A stretch of DNA of 64,000 nt from Streptomyces sp. A 4/2 (lineage in GTDB: Bacteria > Actinomycetota > Actinomycetes > Streptomycetales > Streptomycetaceae): positions 62,001-126,000 of the forward strand of contig NZ_CALNVW010000019.1 of NCBI RefSeq assembly GCF_940670765.1, read 5' to 3'. The notes under the pieces were generated by a model. The model was not told where the DNA came from. It made no database searches and worked only from the letters and a program-made list of their open reading frames with translations. This document shows, piece by piece, positions 36,396 through 44,928 of the stretch. Numbering within the stretch: the first letter of the stretch is position 1; each line of letters opens with the position of its first letter. The translations under genes and the position numbers were made by a program.

Positions 36396-36460
36396 CAGCC
36401 GGGCAGGCGGGCGACGGCACCGCACAGAGCTGGCGCACCGCCGCCGCAGGGCGGCACCGC

Positions 36461-36507
36461 ACGGGGCAGGGCCCGGACCGCGATGCGCGGTCCGGGCCCT
36501 GCCCCGT
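36461..36507. terminator. 22-bp perfect hairpin
   Basis: Arms 36461-36482 and 36486-36507 are perfect 22-bp complements with a 3-base loop (ATG). It lies between convergent gpmA and the NHL gene. Confidence 0.7.
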
Positions 36508-36606
36508 ATTGCCCTACCGGGCGCGGCCGGGAGGCGGTAGACCGATCCGCCGCCGGGGGTGGCCTCGGCCAGAGGCCCCGGAGTGGAGAGATCCGGGGCG
36601 CACACG

Positions 36607-36638
36607 CCAGAGGCCCCGGAGAGATCCGGGGCCTCTGG
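36607..36638. terminator. 14-bp hairpin, NHL gene terminator
   Basis: Arms 36607-36620 and 36625-36638 (CCAGAGGCCCCGGA and complement) with a GAGA loop, just past the NHL gene stop on the minus strand. Confidence 0.75.
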
Positions 36639-36664
36639 TGCTGCTCGTGGATCAGCGCAGGACG

Positions 36665-37792
36665 TCAGCGCAGGACGTTGAGGAAGTTGGTGGCGTCGTC
36701 GACGAAGTACACGGCGTCACAGTCCAAGTCCACCGCAAGGCCGAACAGCGCGCCCGCGCCGGGCGGGGAGCCGCTGTTGTCGAGTTGCCGGAACGCCACT
36801 TGGCGACCCCTCGGTGTGGTCTCGACGATGTTGCCGTCACCGCTGTTGACGGTCAGGATGTGGCCGTTGGGTGCGATGGCCAGGCCGAGGGGGCCGTTGA
36901 GCCGGCCGCCGCTGCTGACGACCCGGCCGGTGCCGGCGCTGGATCCCCGGGACAGTGCGCGCGGGATGACGGTGATCCGGTTCTTGACCGTGTCAGCAAC
37001 GTAGAGCGAGCCGTTCTTGGCAAGGCCTACGCCTGTCGGGCCGATCACCAGGGCGGCGGGGTCGGTCTTCTGGGCGAAACCCGAGCCGATCCTGGTGGTC
37101 CTCAGCCGCTGCGGCGGCCGGTTGCCATGGCGCTTGAGGGTGATGCGCAGGACGGTGCCCCGGTCCACTTCGTTGCCGCCGCCCGCCACAGTGCCGTTGA
37201 GCACGTTGGTGACGAACAGGTCGGTACGGTCGCCGTGGCTCGCGGCGGTCATGTCCCAGGGTCCGTTGATGCCGCCTCCGGCGAGCGTCTCGCGGACCTT
37301 GCCGTGGCTGTCGAGTACCAGCAGGCAACCTGCCCGGGCGGTGGCGGATGTGCCGTCGGTGGTCGGCAGGCTGCCGACCACCACCCACCCGCCGGGCAGG
37401 ATGCTCAGGGCGGTGGTGAGCCCCACGCCGCCGGGGCATCGGCCGGGCAGGCGGCGCGGATCGATCCGGGCGAACAGCTTGGCGGTGCCCCGCGGGCTGA
37501 TCTGGACCAGTGTGGTGCCCGTGCCTTGCTGGTTCTGGCTGTTGTTGAAGTTGCTGACCAGCACGTTGCCTCGGTGGAGCCTCCCGGCGTCGCGCGCGAC
37601 CACGGCCGTGCCGTAGGGGTTCACGTCGCCGTTCGCGGGGACCGTGGAGGCAATCTCACGCACGGTGTGCAGACGGCCGAGGAACGTCCCATCGGCCGAG
37701 GCGGCGCCTGCGGCAGCCGTGACCGAGAGGGCCACGGCGGCTGTCAACGCCGACAACCCCCGGGTCAATGGTGACAGGAAGTGAGGTTTCAT
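36665..37792 (-). CDS. secreted NHL-repeat beta-propeller protein
   Basis: 375 residues from ATG at 37792. Signal peptide (LTRGLSALTAAVALSVTAAAGAASA, cleavage near residue 32) followed by repeats of the NHL/SMP-30 type (NGPLGLAIAPNGHILTVNSGDGNIVE, VGLAKNGSLYVADTVKNRITVI). A six-bladed propeller outside the cell is predicted. No catalytic metal residues are assignable. Not part of the syntenic core; nearby is another surface protein. Confidence 0.87.
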   Translation of the reverse strand: MKPHFLSPLTRGLSALTAAVALSVTAAAGAASADGTFLGRLHTVREIASTVPANGDVNPYGTAVVARDAGRLHRGNVLVSNFNNSQNQQGTGTTLVQISPRGTAKLFARIDPRRLPGRCPGGVGLTTALSILPGGWVVVGSLPTTDGTSATARAGCLLVLDSHGKVRETLAGGGINGPWDMTAASHGDRTDLFVTNVLNGTVAGGGNEVDRGTVLRITLKRHGNRPPQRLRTTRIGSGFAQKTDPAALVIGPTGVGLAKNGSLYVADTVKNRITVIPRALSRGSSAGTGRVVSSGGRLNGPLGLAIAPNGHILTVNSGDGNIVETTPRGRQVAFRQLDNSGSPPGAGALFGLAVDLDCDAVYFVDDATNFLNVLR

Positions 37793-38148
37793 GAGCGTTA
37801 AGTTAAAAGTGATGGTGTGTTCGGTGCGCACGGACACGCGCTCCCCGCGGGTATATCGCTCGGACGGTGGTCCGAGCGCGCAAAGCGTGCAGCCCGCAAG
37901 CGTGCGGGGTGCTGCGCAATCAGCCGTTGCTGTCGGAGCAGAGCTGCTCACCCCGGCAAGTGAATGTCGAAGAGGCAGCACTCTCGGCACCCGTAAGGCC
38001 ACCCCCGTCACGCACGTCCGAGGACCTGCTGCGCCGACCAGCGAAGGGCCGGCTCGACCCGGATTGGTCGCAAGACCAGGGCGAGAAGAAGTAATTCCGC
38101 CCGGAAGGGCCCCCTGCCCGTGACGCAATCACGGGCAGGGGGCTTTTT
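37793..38148. other. region upstream of NHL gene with small candidate frame
   Basis: 356 bases between divergent genes. It contains two AT-rich spots near 37795 and a plus-strand frame 37867-38094 (GTG start, 75 codons, ending SQDQGEKK), whose stop sits 15 bases before a strong terminator. Nothing here resembles a known protein. The terminator implies that a plus-strand transcript does cross the region. Confidence 0.4.
38109..38148 (+). terminator. intrinsic terminator
   Basis: A 15-bp perfect stem (38109-38123 with 38129-38143), loop CGCAA, then TTTTT. It ends exactly where the next open frame begins. Confidence 0.9.
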
Positions 38149-39591
38149 GTGCGATATGTGTCATATGTGAATAAAGAACGCAGAAAAGGGCTATTCGTCG
38201 GTCCCGTGCCGGTGGTCGCAGCCGGGACCGCGACCGCGGCGGCGCTGACCGGGCTGCTGCTCGTGTACCCGGGGGCCGAACGGGCCGGAGCCGCTGCCGC
38301 CCCTGCGGGCGACACCAGCGCCGCCCTGATCCACCTGGACATCTCCCGGGTGGCCGCACTGCATGCGTCCGCGTTCCACGGGACGTACGGCACGGCGGGA
38401 TCGCCGCCCCTGAACGGCGGCGAGGACACCGGCGACTTCTCCGACCCGGACGGGGTGCTGGCCTACTACCAGGACGGCACGCACGCCGTGACCACCTCGA
38501 TCACCGACGCCAAGCACTACGCGAAGGTGGACGCGGCGGGAATCGTGATCAGCCTGCACGGGCTGGATCTCATCTCCACGAACCCCAGCGGTGCGATCGG
38601 CTCGCTGAACACGTACGCGGAGTGCACCCCGCCGCCGTTCGGCCCGTACGCCCTCGCCTACGCGCACACGGACGGACAGCAGATCGCGGTACTGGGCCAC
38701 CGCGTGGACGTCGGCACCACGGAGCTCCCGGTCACCGGGGCCGAGCTGAACCAGCCCGACACCCTGGGAGACAGCACGTTGCGGGTGGTCTTCACGCACC
38801 ACGTCGTACCGGGCGGTGAGATCCAGACGCCGGGGGCGTACGAGGCCGAGGCATGGTTCGACGTGTCGGTGACCGGGGTGCTGCGCGACACGTCGGGGGC
38901 CGTGGTCTACGACGGGCCGATCGCGGGTGCCCGTCTGGGAGAGGTGCACGCCCGCTGCAATCCGGAGTCGCCGTCTCCGTCGCCGTCACCTTCGGCCTCG
39001 GAGAGTGAGAGTCCGTCCCCGTCGCCGTCGGAGAGTGAAAGCCCTTCTCCGTCCCCTTCGGAGAGTGAGAGTCCGTCTCCGTCGCCGTCCGAGAGTGAGA
39101 GTCCGTCCCCGTCCCCGTCCGAGAGTGAGAGTCCGTCTCCGTCCCCTTCGGAGAGTGAGAGTCCGTCTCCGTCGCCGTCCGAGAGTGAGAGTCCTTCGCC
39201 GTCTCCCTCGCCGTCCGAGAGCGAGAGCCCTTCGCCTTCGCCGTCGGAGAGTGAGAGCCCGTCCCCCTCGGGCTCGGTGCCCTCGGATGACGGCGGAGCC
39301 TACGGCGACAGTGGTGGCTCCAACGGCGGTGGTTCCAACGGCGGTTCCAGCGGCGGTGGCGACAACGGCGGCGCCTACGGCGACAGCGGTGGCGGCAGCG
39401 GCGCCAGCGGTGGCGACAACGGCGGCGCATACGGCGACAACGGCGGAACCGGCGGCGGAGACGCTGGCGCCGGCGGTGAACTGGCCGACACCGGTGACTC
39501 GTTCACGCTGATGGGTGGCGTCGCCGTCGTACTCAGCGCCCTCGGTGCGGTGCTGTTCACCCGGAGGCGCCGCTACCAGCGACGTCACTGA
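38149..39591 (+). CDS. sortase-anchored surface protein with SPSES repeats
   Basis: 480 residues from GTG at 38149 (GTGs at 38158 and 38167 are likely alternatives; none has a good ribosome site). An N-terminal export helix (PVPVVAAGTATAAALTGLLLVY) precedes a choice-of-function extracellular domain (about 50-270), about ten units of ESPSPSPSES linker, Gly/Asp/Tyr-rich GGAYGDSGG repeats, then the class E sortase signal LADTG (about 443), a hydrophobic segment and RRRRYQRRH. It should be covalently fixed to the cell wall. Domain function unknown. Confidence 0.82.
   Translation: MRYVSYVNKERRKGLFVGPVPVVAAGTATAAALTGLLLVYPGAERAGAAAAPAGDTSAALIHLDISRVAALHASAFHGTYGTAGSPPLNGGEDTGDFSDPDGVLAYYQDGTHAVTTSITDAKHYAKVDAAGIVISLHGLDLISTNPSGAIGSLNTYAECTPPPFGPYALAYAHTDGQQIAVLGHRVDVGTTELPVTGAELNQPDTLGDSTLRVVFTHHVVPGGEIQTPGAYEAEAWFDVSVTGVLRDTSGAVVYDGPIAGARLGEVHARCNPESPSPSPSPSASESESPSPSPSESESPSPSPSESESPSPSPSESESPSPSPSESESPSPSPSESESPSPSPSESESPSPSPSPSESESPSPSPSESESPSPSGSVPSDDGGAYGDSGGSNGGGSNGGSSGGGDNGGAYGDSGGGSGASGGDNGGAYGDNGGTGGGDAGAGGELADTGDSFTLMGGVAVVLSALGAVLFTRRRRYQRRH
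38965..39273 (+). repeat. SPSES coding repeat
   Basis: Units of about 30 bases (GAGAGTGAGAGTCCGTCTCC type) encode ESESPSPSPS; the DNA repeat is degenerate at third positions but the protein repeat is nearly perfect. Confidence 0.9.
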
Positions 39592-39612
39592 CCGTACTGA
39601 CCGTTCGCGCAC

Positions 39613-39660
39613 GGAGAGCCCCGTCCATCAGGCCTGAACAGGCGCTGGACGGGGCTCTCC
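39613..39660. terminator. bidirectional terminator
   Basis: A 15-bp perfect stem (39613-39627 with 39646-39660) with an 18-base loop containing a second small palindrome. It separates the convergent surface-protein and Cys-rich genes. Confidence 0.8.
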
Positions 39661-39695
39661 CGGTTGTACGGAACCGCCCTACGGAACGGCGCGCG

Positions 39696-39845
39696 TCAGC
39701 CGTGGCACCCGCCGCACTGGCACGGTGCTCCCGACTGGCAGCCGCAGCCGCAGCCCGAGCCGCAGCCGCAGGCGCCGAGAACGCGCAGGTGGTGCACTTC
39801 GACAGCGGCTTCCTGCTGGGAATCGGTGACGGGGGAATCGGCCAT
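39696..39845 (-). CDS. 49-residue Cys-rich metallothionein-like protein
   Basis: ATG at 39845 follows AGGAGG by 5 bases; 49 codons. The N-half is acidic (MADSPVTDSQQEAAVEVHHL). The C-half has eight cysteines in 22 residues as CxC, CxCxC, CxC and CxxCH (Cys26, 28, 32, 34, 36, 42, 44, 47). Such spacing resembles bacterial metallothioneins; zinc or copper binding is inferred. It lies beside phoU. Too short for most gene callers. Confidence 0.75.
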   Translation of the reverse strand: MADSPVTDSQQEAAVEVHHLRVLGACGCGSGCGCGCQSGAPCQCGGCHG

Positions 39846-39944
39846 GGGTTCCTCCTGATCAGACATACGAGGTCGTACTGCCTCTGCCATCCCATACCCA
39901 TCCCGGCGGGGCGCATCAACGGCGCATACGCGCAAGCGCGCCGT

Positions 39945-40625
39945 TCACGCCCCCTCGACCTGCGCCGGGGCGGACTGGAGTTCGTCCGCGTGCTCGCCCG
40001 TCACCAGGTACACCACGCGCTTGGCCACCGACACCGCGTGGTCGGCGAACCGCTCGTAGTAGCGGCCGAGGAGCGTGACGTCCACCGCCGTCTCGATGCC
40101 GTGCTTCCAGCGGTCGTCCATCAGGTGCTGGAAGAGCGTCCGGTGCAGCAGGTCCATCTCGTCGTCGTCCGTCTCCAGCTGGAGGGCCAGGTCGACGTCC
40201 ATCGTGATGATGACCTCCGCCGCCTTCGCCATCAGCCGCTGCGCGAGCTGACCCATTTCCAGGATCGTGGCGTGCAGATCGTTCGGAACGGCACGTTCCG
40301 GGTAGCGGAGCCGTGTGAGCTTCGCGACATGCTGGGCCAGGTCGCCCGAGCGCTCCAGGTCGGCGCTCATCCGCAGCGAGGTGACCACGATGCGCAGATC
40401 CGTGGCGACGGGCTGTTGCCGGGCCAGCAGGGCGATGGCCCGTGCTTCGAGGTCGTGCTGGAGGTCGTCGACCTTCTGATCGGCGGCGATCACGCTCTCG
40501 GCGAGCTTGAGATCGGCGTCGAGCATCGCGGTCGTGGCCCGGCCGATCGCCGAACCGACGAGCCGGGCCATCTCGACCAGACCTTCGCCGATCGAGTCCA
40601 GTTCCTCGTGGTACGCGTCCCGCAT
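39945..40625 (-). CDS. phoU: PhoU phosphate-signalling regulator
   Basis: 226 residues from ATG at 40625 after GAGAGG. Two PhoU three-helix repeats with E(x)3D(x)...-type metal-binding DLQHDLEARAIALLARQQPVATDLR and WKHGIETAVDVTLLGRYYERFADHAVSVAKR. PhoU dampens the Pst/PhoR pathway when phosphate is plentiful. It is divergent from phoR-phoP and shares their regulatory region, which contains a PHO box. Confidence 0.95.
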   Translation of the reverse strand: MRDAYHEELDSIGEGLVEMARLVGSAIGRATTAMLDADLKLAESVIAADQKVDDLQHDLEARAIALLARQQPVATDLRIVVTSLRMSADLERSGDLAQHVAKLTRLRYPERAVPNDLHATILEMGQLAQRLMAKAAEVIITMDVDLALQLETDDDEMDLLHRTLFQHLMDDRWKHGIETAVDVTLLGRYYERFADHAVSVAKRVVYLVTGEHADELQSAPAQVEGA

Positions 40626-40757
40626 TGGGTTTCCTCTCTTGTACGACCGACTGCAACCGACGGAAGCCGACTGGAGCCGACACTGTCCGGAGGCGTCCTG
40701 CAGCTGTCCGGCCCCCACGCTTCCACGGTGCGGGCGGCACGCGTCCGTTTCAGTCAC

Positions 40758-40790
40758 CCCAAGTGAATCGACCCTGTCCCCTCGGTGAAC
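40758..40790 (-). promoter_or_regulatory. PHO box (PhoP operator)
   Basis: On the minus strand three 11-base direct-repeat units follow one another: GTTCACCGAGG, GGACAGGGTCG and ATTCACTTGGG; the outer two match the GTTCACC consensus. The position between phoU and phoR fits known PhoP self-regulation. Confidence 0.75.
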
Positions 40791-40863
40791 TCTGGGCGAC
40801 GAACGTTCGAGCGGGCACCCATTTGGCTGGGGATGTGCCGGTGGGGCCGCATAACCTTGTGGC

Positions 40864-42132
40864 ATGGACGTGAACGCGGCGGTCGCCGCAGCAAGCGCGA
40901 TCGTCGGGCTGTGCACCGGCGTGATCGGCGTGCTGGCGTTCCGCTGGAGCGAGCGCGATCAGGCCCGCCCCACCCGGACCTCCCTGCACACCGGCGACGT
41001 GCTGCCGCCCGGCGTCGACACGGTTCTCTCGGTGCTCAGCTCGTCCGCCGTGGTGCTCGACGAGAGCGACTCGGTGGTCAAGGCAAGCTCGGCGGCGTAC
41101 GCCCTGGGGCTGGTCAGGGGCGGCAAGCTGGCCGTGGAGCCCATGCTCCACATGGCCCGTGACACCCGGCGCGACGGGGAGATACGACAGGTCGAACTGG
41201 ACCTGCCCCGCCGGGGCACCGGCCGGGGCGAGGCCCTCGCGGTCTCCGCCCGCGTCGCACCGCTGGGCTCCCGGCTGGTACTGCTGCTCGTCGAGGACCT
41301 CACCGAGGCCCGTCGTATCGAAGCGGTCCGGCGGGACTTCGTCGCCAACGTGAGCCATGAGCTCAAGACCCCGGTCGGCGCGCTCTCGCTGCTCTCCGAA
41401 GCGGTCATGGACGCGTCCGACGACCCCGAGGCGGTCACCCGGTTCGCGGGCCGGATGCAGATCGAAGCGACCCGGCTCACCAATCTGGTCCAGGAACTCA
41501 TCGACCTCTCCCGGGTGCAGAACGACGACCCGCTGGAGGACGCCGAGCCGGTCCGGGTCGATGTCCTGGTGGCCGAGGCCATCGACCGCTGCCGTCATCA
41601 GGCAGGTACCAAACACATCACCATGGCGGCAGGCGGCACCGCCGACCTGCACGTCTGGGGCAACCGGTCGCAGCTCGCCGCCGCCCTCGGCAATCTCGTC
41701 GAGAACGCGGTCAACTACTCACCGGCCCGCACCCGGGTCGGCATCGCGGCCCGCCGCGCCTCCGCCCCGGGCGGGGACTTCATCGAGATAGCCGTCACCG
41801 ACCAGGGGCTCGGCATCTCCGAGAAGGACCGGGAGCGGATCTTCGAGCGCTTCTACCGCGTCGACCCGGCCCGTTCGCGGGCCACCGGCGGCACGGGCCT
41901 GGGCCTCGCCATCGTCAAACACGTGGCCGCCTCGCACGGCGGGGAGGTCACGGTGTGGAGCTCGGAGGGCCAGGGCTCCACGTTCACCCTGCGGCTGCCG
42001 GAAGCCGGTGCCACGCGCAACGGCCGCAGCCGCAAGGATTCAGGGCCGGACGTCGTCGACGTGGACGACGACCAGCCGTACGCGACCTTCCTTTCCGCTG
42101 ATCCCATTCCTGCCCCGGAGGTCCTTCCGTGA
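40864..42132 (+). CDS. phoR: PhoR sensor histidine kinase (SenX3-like)
   Basis: 422 residues from ATG at 40864. One N-terminal membrane helix (about 7-27), a PAS-like region, then HisKA with His165 in VSHELKTP and an HATPase with N box GNLVENAVNYS, G1 DQGLGIS and G2 GTGLGLAIVKH. It senses phosphate limitation and phosphorylates PhoP, controlling phosphate uptake and antibiotic production. The stop overlaps the phoP start (GTGA). Confidence 0.95.
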   Translation: MDVNAAVAAASAIVGLCTGVIGVLAFRWSERDQARPTRTSLHTGDVLPPGVDTVLSVLSSSAVVLDESDSVVKASSAAYALGLVRGGKLAVEPMLHMARDTRRDGEIRQVELDLPRRGTGRGEALAVSARVAPLGSRLVLLLVEDLTEARRIEAVRRDFVANVSHELKTPVGALSLLSEAVMDASDDPEAVTRFAGRMQIEATRLTNLVQELIDLSRVQNDDPLEDAEPVRVDVLVAEAIDRCRHQAGTKHITMAAGGTADLHVWGNRSQLAAALGNLVENAVNYSPARTRVGIAARRASAPGGDFIEIAVTDQGLGISEKDRERIFERFYRVDPARSRATGGTGLGLAIVKHVAASHGGEVTVWSSEGQGSTFTLRLPEAGATRNGRSRKDSGPDVVDVDDDQPYATFLSADPIPAPEVLP

Positions 42133-42809
42133 CCCGAGTGCTTGTCGTCGAGGATGAGGAATCCTTCAGCGACGCCCTGTCCTACATGCTCCGCAAGGAA
42201 GGTTTCGAGGTCGCCATCGCGGCCACGGGACCCGACGGCCTCGACGAGTTCGAGCGCAACGGCGCCGACCTCGTCCTGCTCGACCTGATGCTGCCGGGGC
42301 TGCCCGGTACGGAGGTCTGCCGCCAGCTGCGCGGGCGCTCCAACGTCCCGGTGATCATGGTGACGGCGAAGGACAGCGAGATCGACAAGGTGGTCGGCCT
42401 GGAAATAGGAGCCGACGACTACGTCACCAAGCCGTTCTCCTCGCGGGAGCTGGTCGCGCGCATCCGCGCGGTCCTGCGCCGCCGCGGCGAGCCGGAGGAG
42501 GTTTCCCCGGCGGCCCTGGAGGCCGGCCCGGTCCGGATGGACGTGGACCGCCACGTCGTCACGGTCTCCGGCGCCAAGGTCGACCTGCCGCTGAAGGAGT
42601 TCGACCTGCTGGAGATGCTGCTCAGGAACGCGGGCCGGGTGCTGACCCGGATGCAGCTGATCGACCGGGTCTGGGGCGCGGACTACGTCGGCGACACCAA
42701 GACCCTGGACGTCCACGTGAAGAGGCTGCGCGCCAAGATCGAGCCGGACCCGGGTGCGCCCAGGTATCTGGTGACGGTCCGGGGCCTGGGCTACAAGTTC
42801 GAGCCGTAG
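42129..42809 (+). CDS. phoP: PhoP response regulator
   Basis: 226 residues. Receiver domain with Asp52 (LVLLDLMLPG), Asp9/Glu8 acidic pair and Lys in VTAKDSE; C-terminal OmpR/PhoB winged helix (KEFDLLEMLLRNAGRVLTRMQLIDRVWG). Translationally coupled to phoR. Binds PHO boxes such as the one at 40758. Confidence 0.96.
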   Translation: MTRVLVVEDEESFSDALSYMLRKEGFEVAIAATGPDGLDEFERNGADLVLLDLMLPGLPGTEVCRQLRGRSNVPVIMVTAKDSEIDKVVGLEIGADDYVTKPFSSRELVARIRAVLRRRGEPEEVSPAALEAGPVRMDVDRHVVTVSGAKVDLPLKEFDLLEMLLRNAGRVLTRMQLIDRVWGADYVGDTKTLDVHVKRLRAKIEPDPGAPRYLVTVRGLGYKFEP

Positions 42810-42840
42810 ACCGACCCGTACGCCCGTATGCCGTACGGCT

Positions 42841-42892
42841 GCATACGGAGGTGCCCCCGCCGGACCGTTCCGGCGGGGGCACCTCCGTATGC
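42841..42892. terminator. 24-bp perfect hairpin between convergent genes
   Basis: Arms 42841-42864 and 42869-42892 are perfect complements with a CCGT loop, midway between the convergent phoP and lipoprotein genes: a strong bidirectional terminator. Confidence 0.9.
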
Positions 42893-42906
42893 GTACGTGG
42901 ACCGGG

Positions 42907-43569
42907 TCAGCCGATCGTCGCGGTGGCCGAGTCGGAGGGGGTCGCCTTGTTCGGCGGCACCGAGTTCGAGGGGATGGTCCCGTTCGGGGTGCCCTTGCCG
43001 GACGGGGTGCCGGTCGGGTTCACCGGCGTGCCGGGCGTGGCGGGCGCCGTGGGCAGGCTGCTCGGACCGAAGCCGGTGAAGTAGCTGGTCGCCGGGACGA
43101 CGTACGCCGTCAGCGGGACCTTGCCGGTCTCGCTGAACTGGAAGACCAGGTTCTGGGTGCTGCCGTCCGCGGCTGCCTTGCGGCCGTCGGCGAGCACGGC
43201 GGCGGCGTGGTTCTTGCCGCCGATGAGGACCGAACCGTGCGCGGGCACGACGACCTGGCCCGAACCCTTGGCGGGGGTGATCTTCACCAGGGAAGTGGAG
43301 CCCGCGATCGAGATGTCGTCGAGGGTCTGGTTCGTGCTGCCGTTGTTGAAGAGCGTCGCGGAGATGACGGCGGGACCCTCGACGTCGGCCTTCGGCTGGG
43401 TGATCACCGTCGCGTTCTGGACCTTGATGACGCCGACGGAGGTGGCGGCGTTGTCCGGCTTGACCTCGATCGTCGCGGCGTCGTTGCCCGCGGCGCAGGC
43501 GGACAGGGAGGCGATCGAGACCACGATGGCAGAAGCGGCGAGGACGCCGCGTCGAAGGCTGCAGCTCAC
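42907..43569 (-). CDS. lipoprotein (DUF461/copper-chaperone-like)
   Basis: 220 residues from GTG at 43569. Lipobox LSAC places the lipidated Cys at residue 25. The extracellular beta domain (IEVKPDNAATSVGVIKVQNATVITQP, GPAVISATLFNNGSTNQTLDDI) resembles DUF461/PCuAC-like proteins, though a Met/His copper motif is not evident. The tail is Pro/Thr/Ser-rich linker (PATPGTPVNPTGTPSGKG). In S. coelicolor it also follows phoP, suggesting a cell-surface role. Confidence 0.83.
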   Translation of the reverse strand: MSCSLRRGVLAASAIVVSIASLSACAAGNDAATIEVKPDNAATSVGVIKVQNATVITQPKADVEGPAVISATLFNNGSTNQTLDDISIAGSTSLVKITPAKGSGQVVVPAHGSVLIGGKNHAAAVLADGRKAAADGSTQNLVFQFSETGKVPLTAYVVPATSYFTGFGPSSLPTAPATPGTPVNPTGTPSGKGTPNGTIPSNSVPPNKATPSDSATATIG

Positions 43570-44175
43570 GGCGGCGGCTTCTCCTAGGACGTTCGGACAG
43601 AGGCGGGGGCGGGAGGGTGTAAAGCCTCCCTAAGGGTGTGTCAGCGCGCTCAGGTTACCGAGCCGTTGTCGCGGGCTCGCACCCGACCCGCCCCAGGCGG
43701 GGTACCGGTACCCCGCGGTTGCCCGATCGTGCGGCTTCGTACGGTGTTCACATATCGCGGGTGATCAATTCTCCGGGGCGCCACGTATTCCTTACGGAAA
43801 ACCCTCTTGCGGCGCGCGGTGATCTCCTTCGTGATCTGCTTCGTGATCTCCTCCGTGATCTCGGTAGTGATCAATTCCGGATTGCGTCCGTACGGGTGAT
43901 CGGCAACCGAACAGACGTAGCGAAGTTCACTGTTTGGAATCTGGCAAATCGGGACGTTAGCCCCCTGTGAGGGAGGTTCGGAACCCTGTAGGTTGTGCGT
44001 TTCTGTTCGCCCGCAGAGCGGCTCCGACCTGCGAATACCGTCTTCCGGAAGCCGTCCGCAGCACGTTCCTGTTGCTGTTGTCAAGCCCCGAGATATGCCC
44101 TGACCTGCGAAAACGTCATTCAGAAGAAGCCGTTCTCGTGTTACCCTGGATAGCCACGGAAGGGGTACCTGTCAC
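43570..44175. other. 606-bp intergenic region with 12-bp tandem repeats
   Basis: No gene recognised. Five 12-base units (GTGATCTCCTTC type) occupy 43819-43878. The region is less GC-rich than its flanks. A minus-strand open frame here translates the repeat as EITEEITKQITKEI and is not supported. The carD promoter must lie in its right part; TTCAGA, 17 bases, TACCCT (about 44119-44147) is one weak candidate. Confidence 0.6.
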
Positions 44176-44658
44176 ATGACGTTCAAGGTTGGCGACACCG
44201 TGGTCTATCCCCATCACGGGGCCGCGCTGATCGAGGCTATCGAAACTCGCCAGATCAAAGGCGTGGACAAGACCTACTTGGTGCTCAAGGTCGCCCAGGG
44301 CGACTTGACTGTTCGTGTGCCGGCGGACAATGCGGAGTTCGTAGGCGTACGCGACGTGGTTGGTCAGGAAGGGCTGGACCGGGTCTTCGAGGTGCTTCGT
44401 GCACCGTACGCCGAAGAGCCCACGAACTGGTCCCGCCGTTACAAGGCAAATCTTGAGAAACTCGCCTCCGGCGATGTCATCAAGGTCGCCGAAGTCGTGC
44501 GCGACCTGTGGCGTCGTGAGCGTGAGCGCGGACTTTCCGCAGGTGAGAAGCGGATGCTCGCCAAGGCCCGCCAGATCCTGGTGAGCGAGCTCGCTCTTGC
44601 GGAGAACACGAACGAAGACAAGGCCGAGGCTCTGCTCGACGAGGTCCTCGCGTCCTGA
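44176..44658 (+). CDS. carD: CarD-family RNA polymerase-binding regulator
   Basis: 160 residues after GGAAGGGG. N-terminal Tudor-like RNAP-interaction domain ([27 protein letters not shown]) and C-terminal helical DNA-binding domain containing the conserved Trp in [15 protein letters not shown] (Trp near residue 85). CarD stabilises the open promoter complex at rRNA and other promoters. It is followed by ispD/ispF, as in other actinobacteria. Confidence 0.96.
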   Translation: MTFKVGDTVVYPHHGAALIEAIETRQIKGVDKTYLVLKVAQGDLTVRVPADNAEFVGVRDVVGQEGLDRVFEVLRAPYAEEPTNWSRRYKANLEKLASGDVIKVAEVVRDLWRRERERGLSAGEKRMLAKARQILVSELALAENTNEDKAEALLDEVLAS

Positions 44659-44762
44659 CGCATGACGCATCGAAATGCCGTGGTGCCCGTTGACGACATG
44701 GAATGACCTTCCGTGTGTCGTCGGGTGCTGCGGCATGTTGTTTTCTGTGGATCAACGCTTCT

Positions 44763-44804
44763 TGAGCAGTACTCCCTGAGCAGTGCCGCCTGAGCGCTGC
44801 CTGG
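44763..44804. repeat. 14-bp TGAGCAGT repeat x3
   Basis: Three 14-base units beginning TGAGCAGT/TGAGCGCT at 44763, 44777 and 44791 lie between carD and ispD. Confidence 0.75.
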
Positions 44805-44928
44805 TGTGCCGGGCCCGGGATGCCGACTCGACCAGTCGTCACGGAAGGGGCCGGTCAGGGCGTCGCGCCCGGCACGCTTGTGGCCATACCCATGTCGGCT
44901 GAGGACACAAACCCTGAACGCGCAACCG

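Noticed and set aside
37867-38094. 75-codon frame before the terminator at 38109
   Set aside because: No ribosome site and no family; left as part of an unexplained region.
43650-44084. Minus-strand open frame of 144 codons upstream of carD
   Set aside because: Its middle is just the 12-bp repeat translated; no ribosome site and no protein family.
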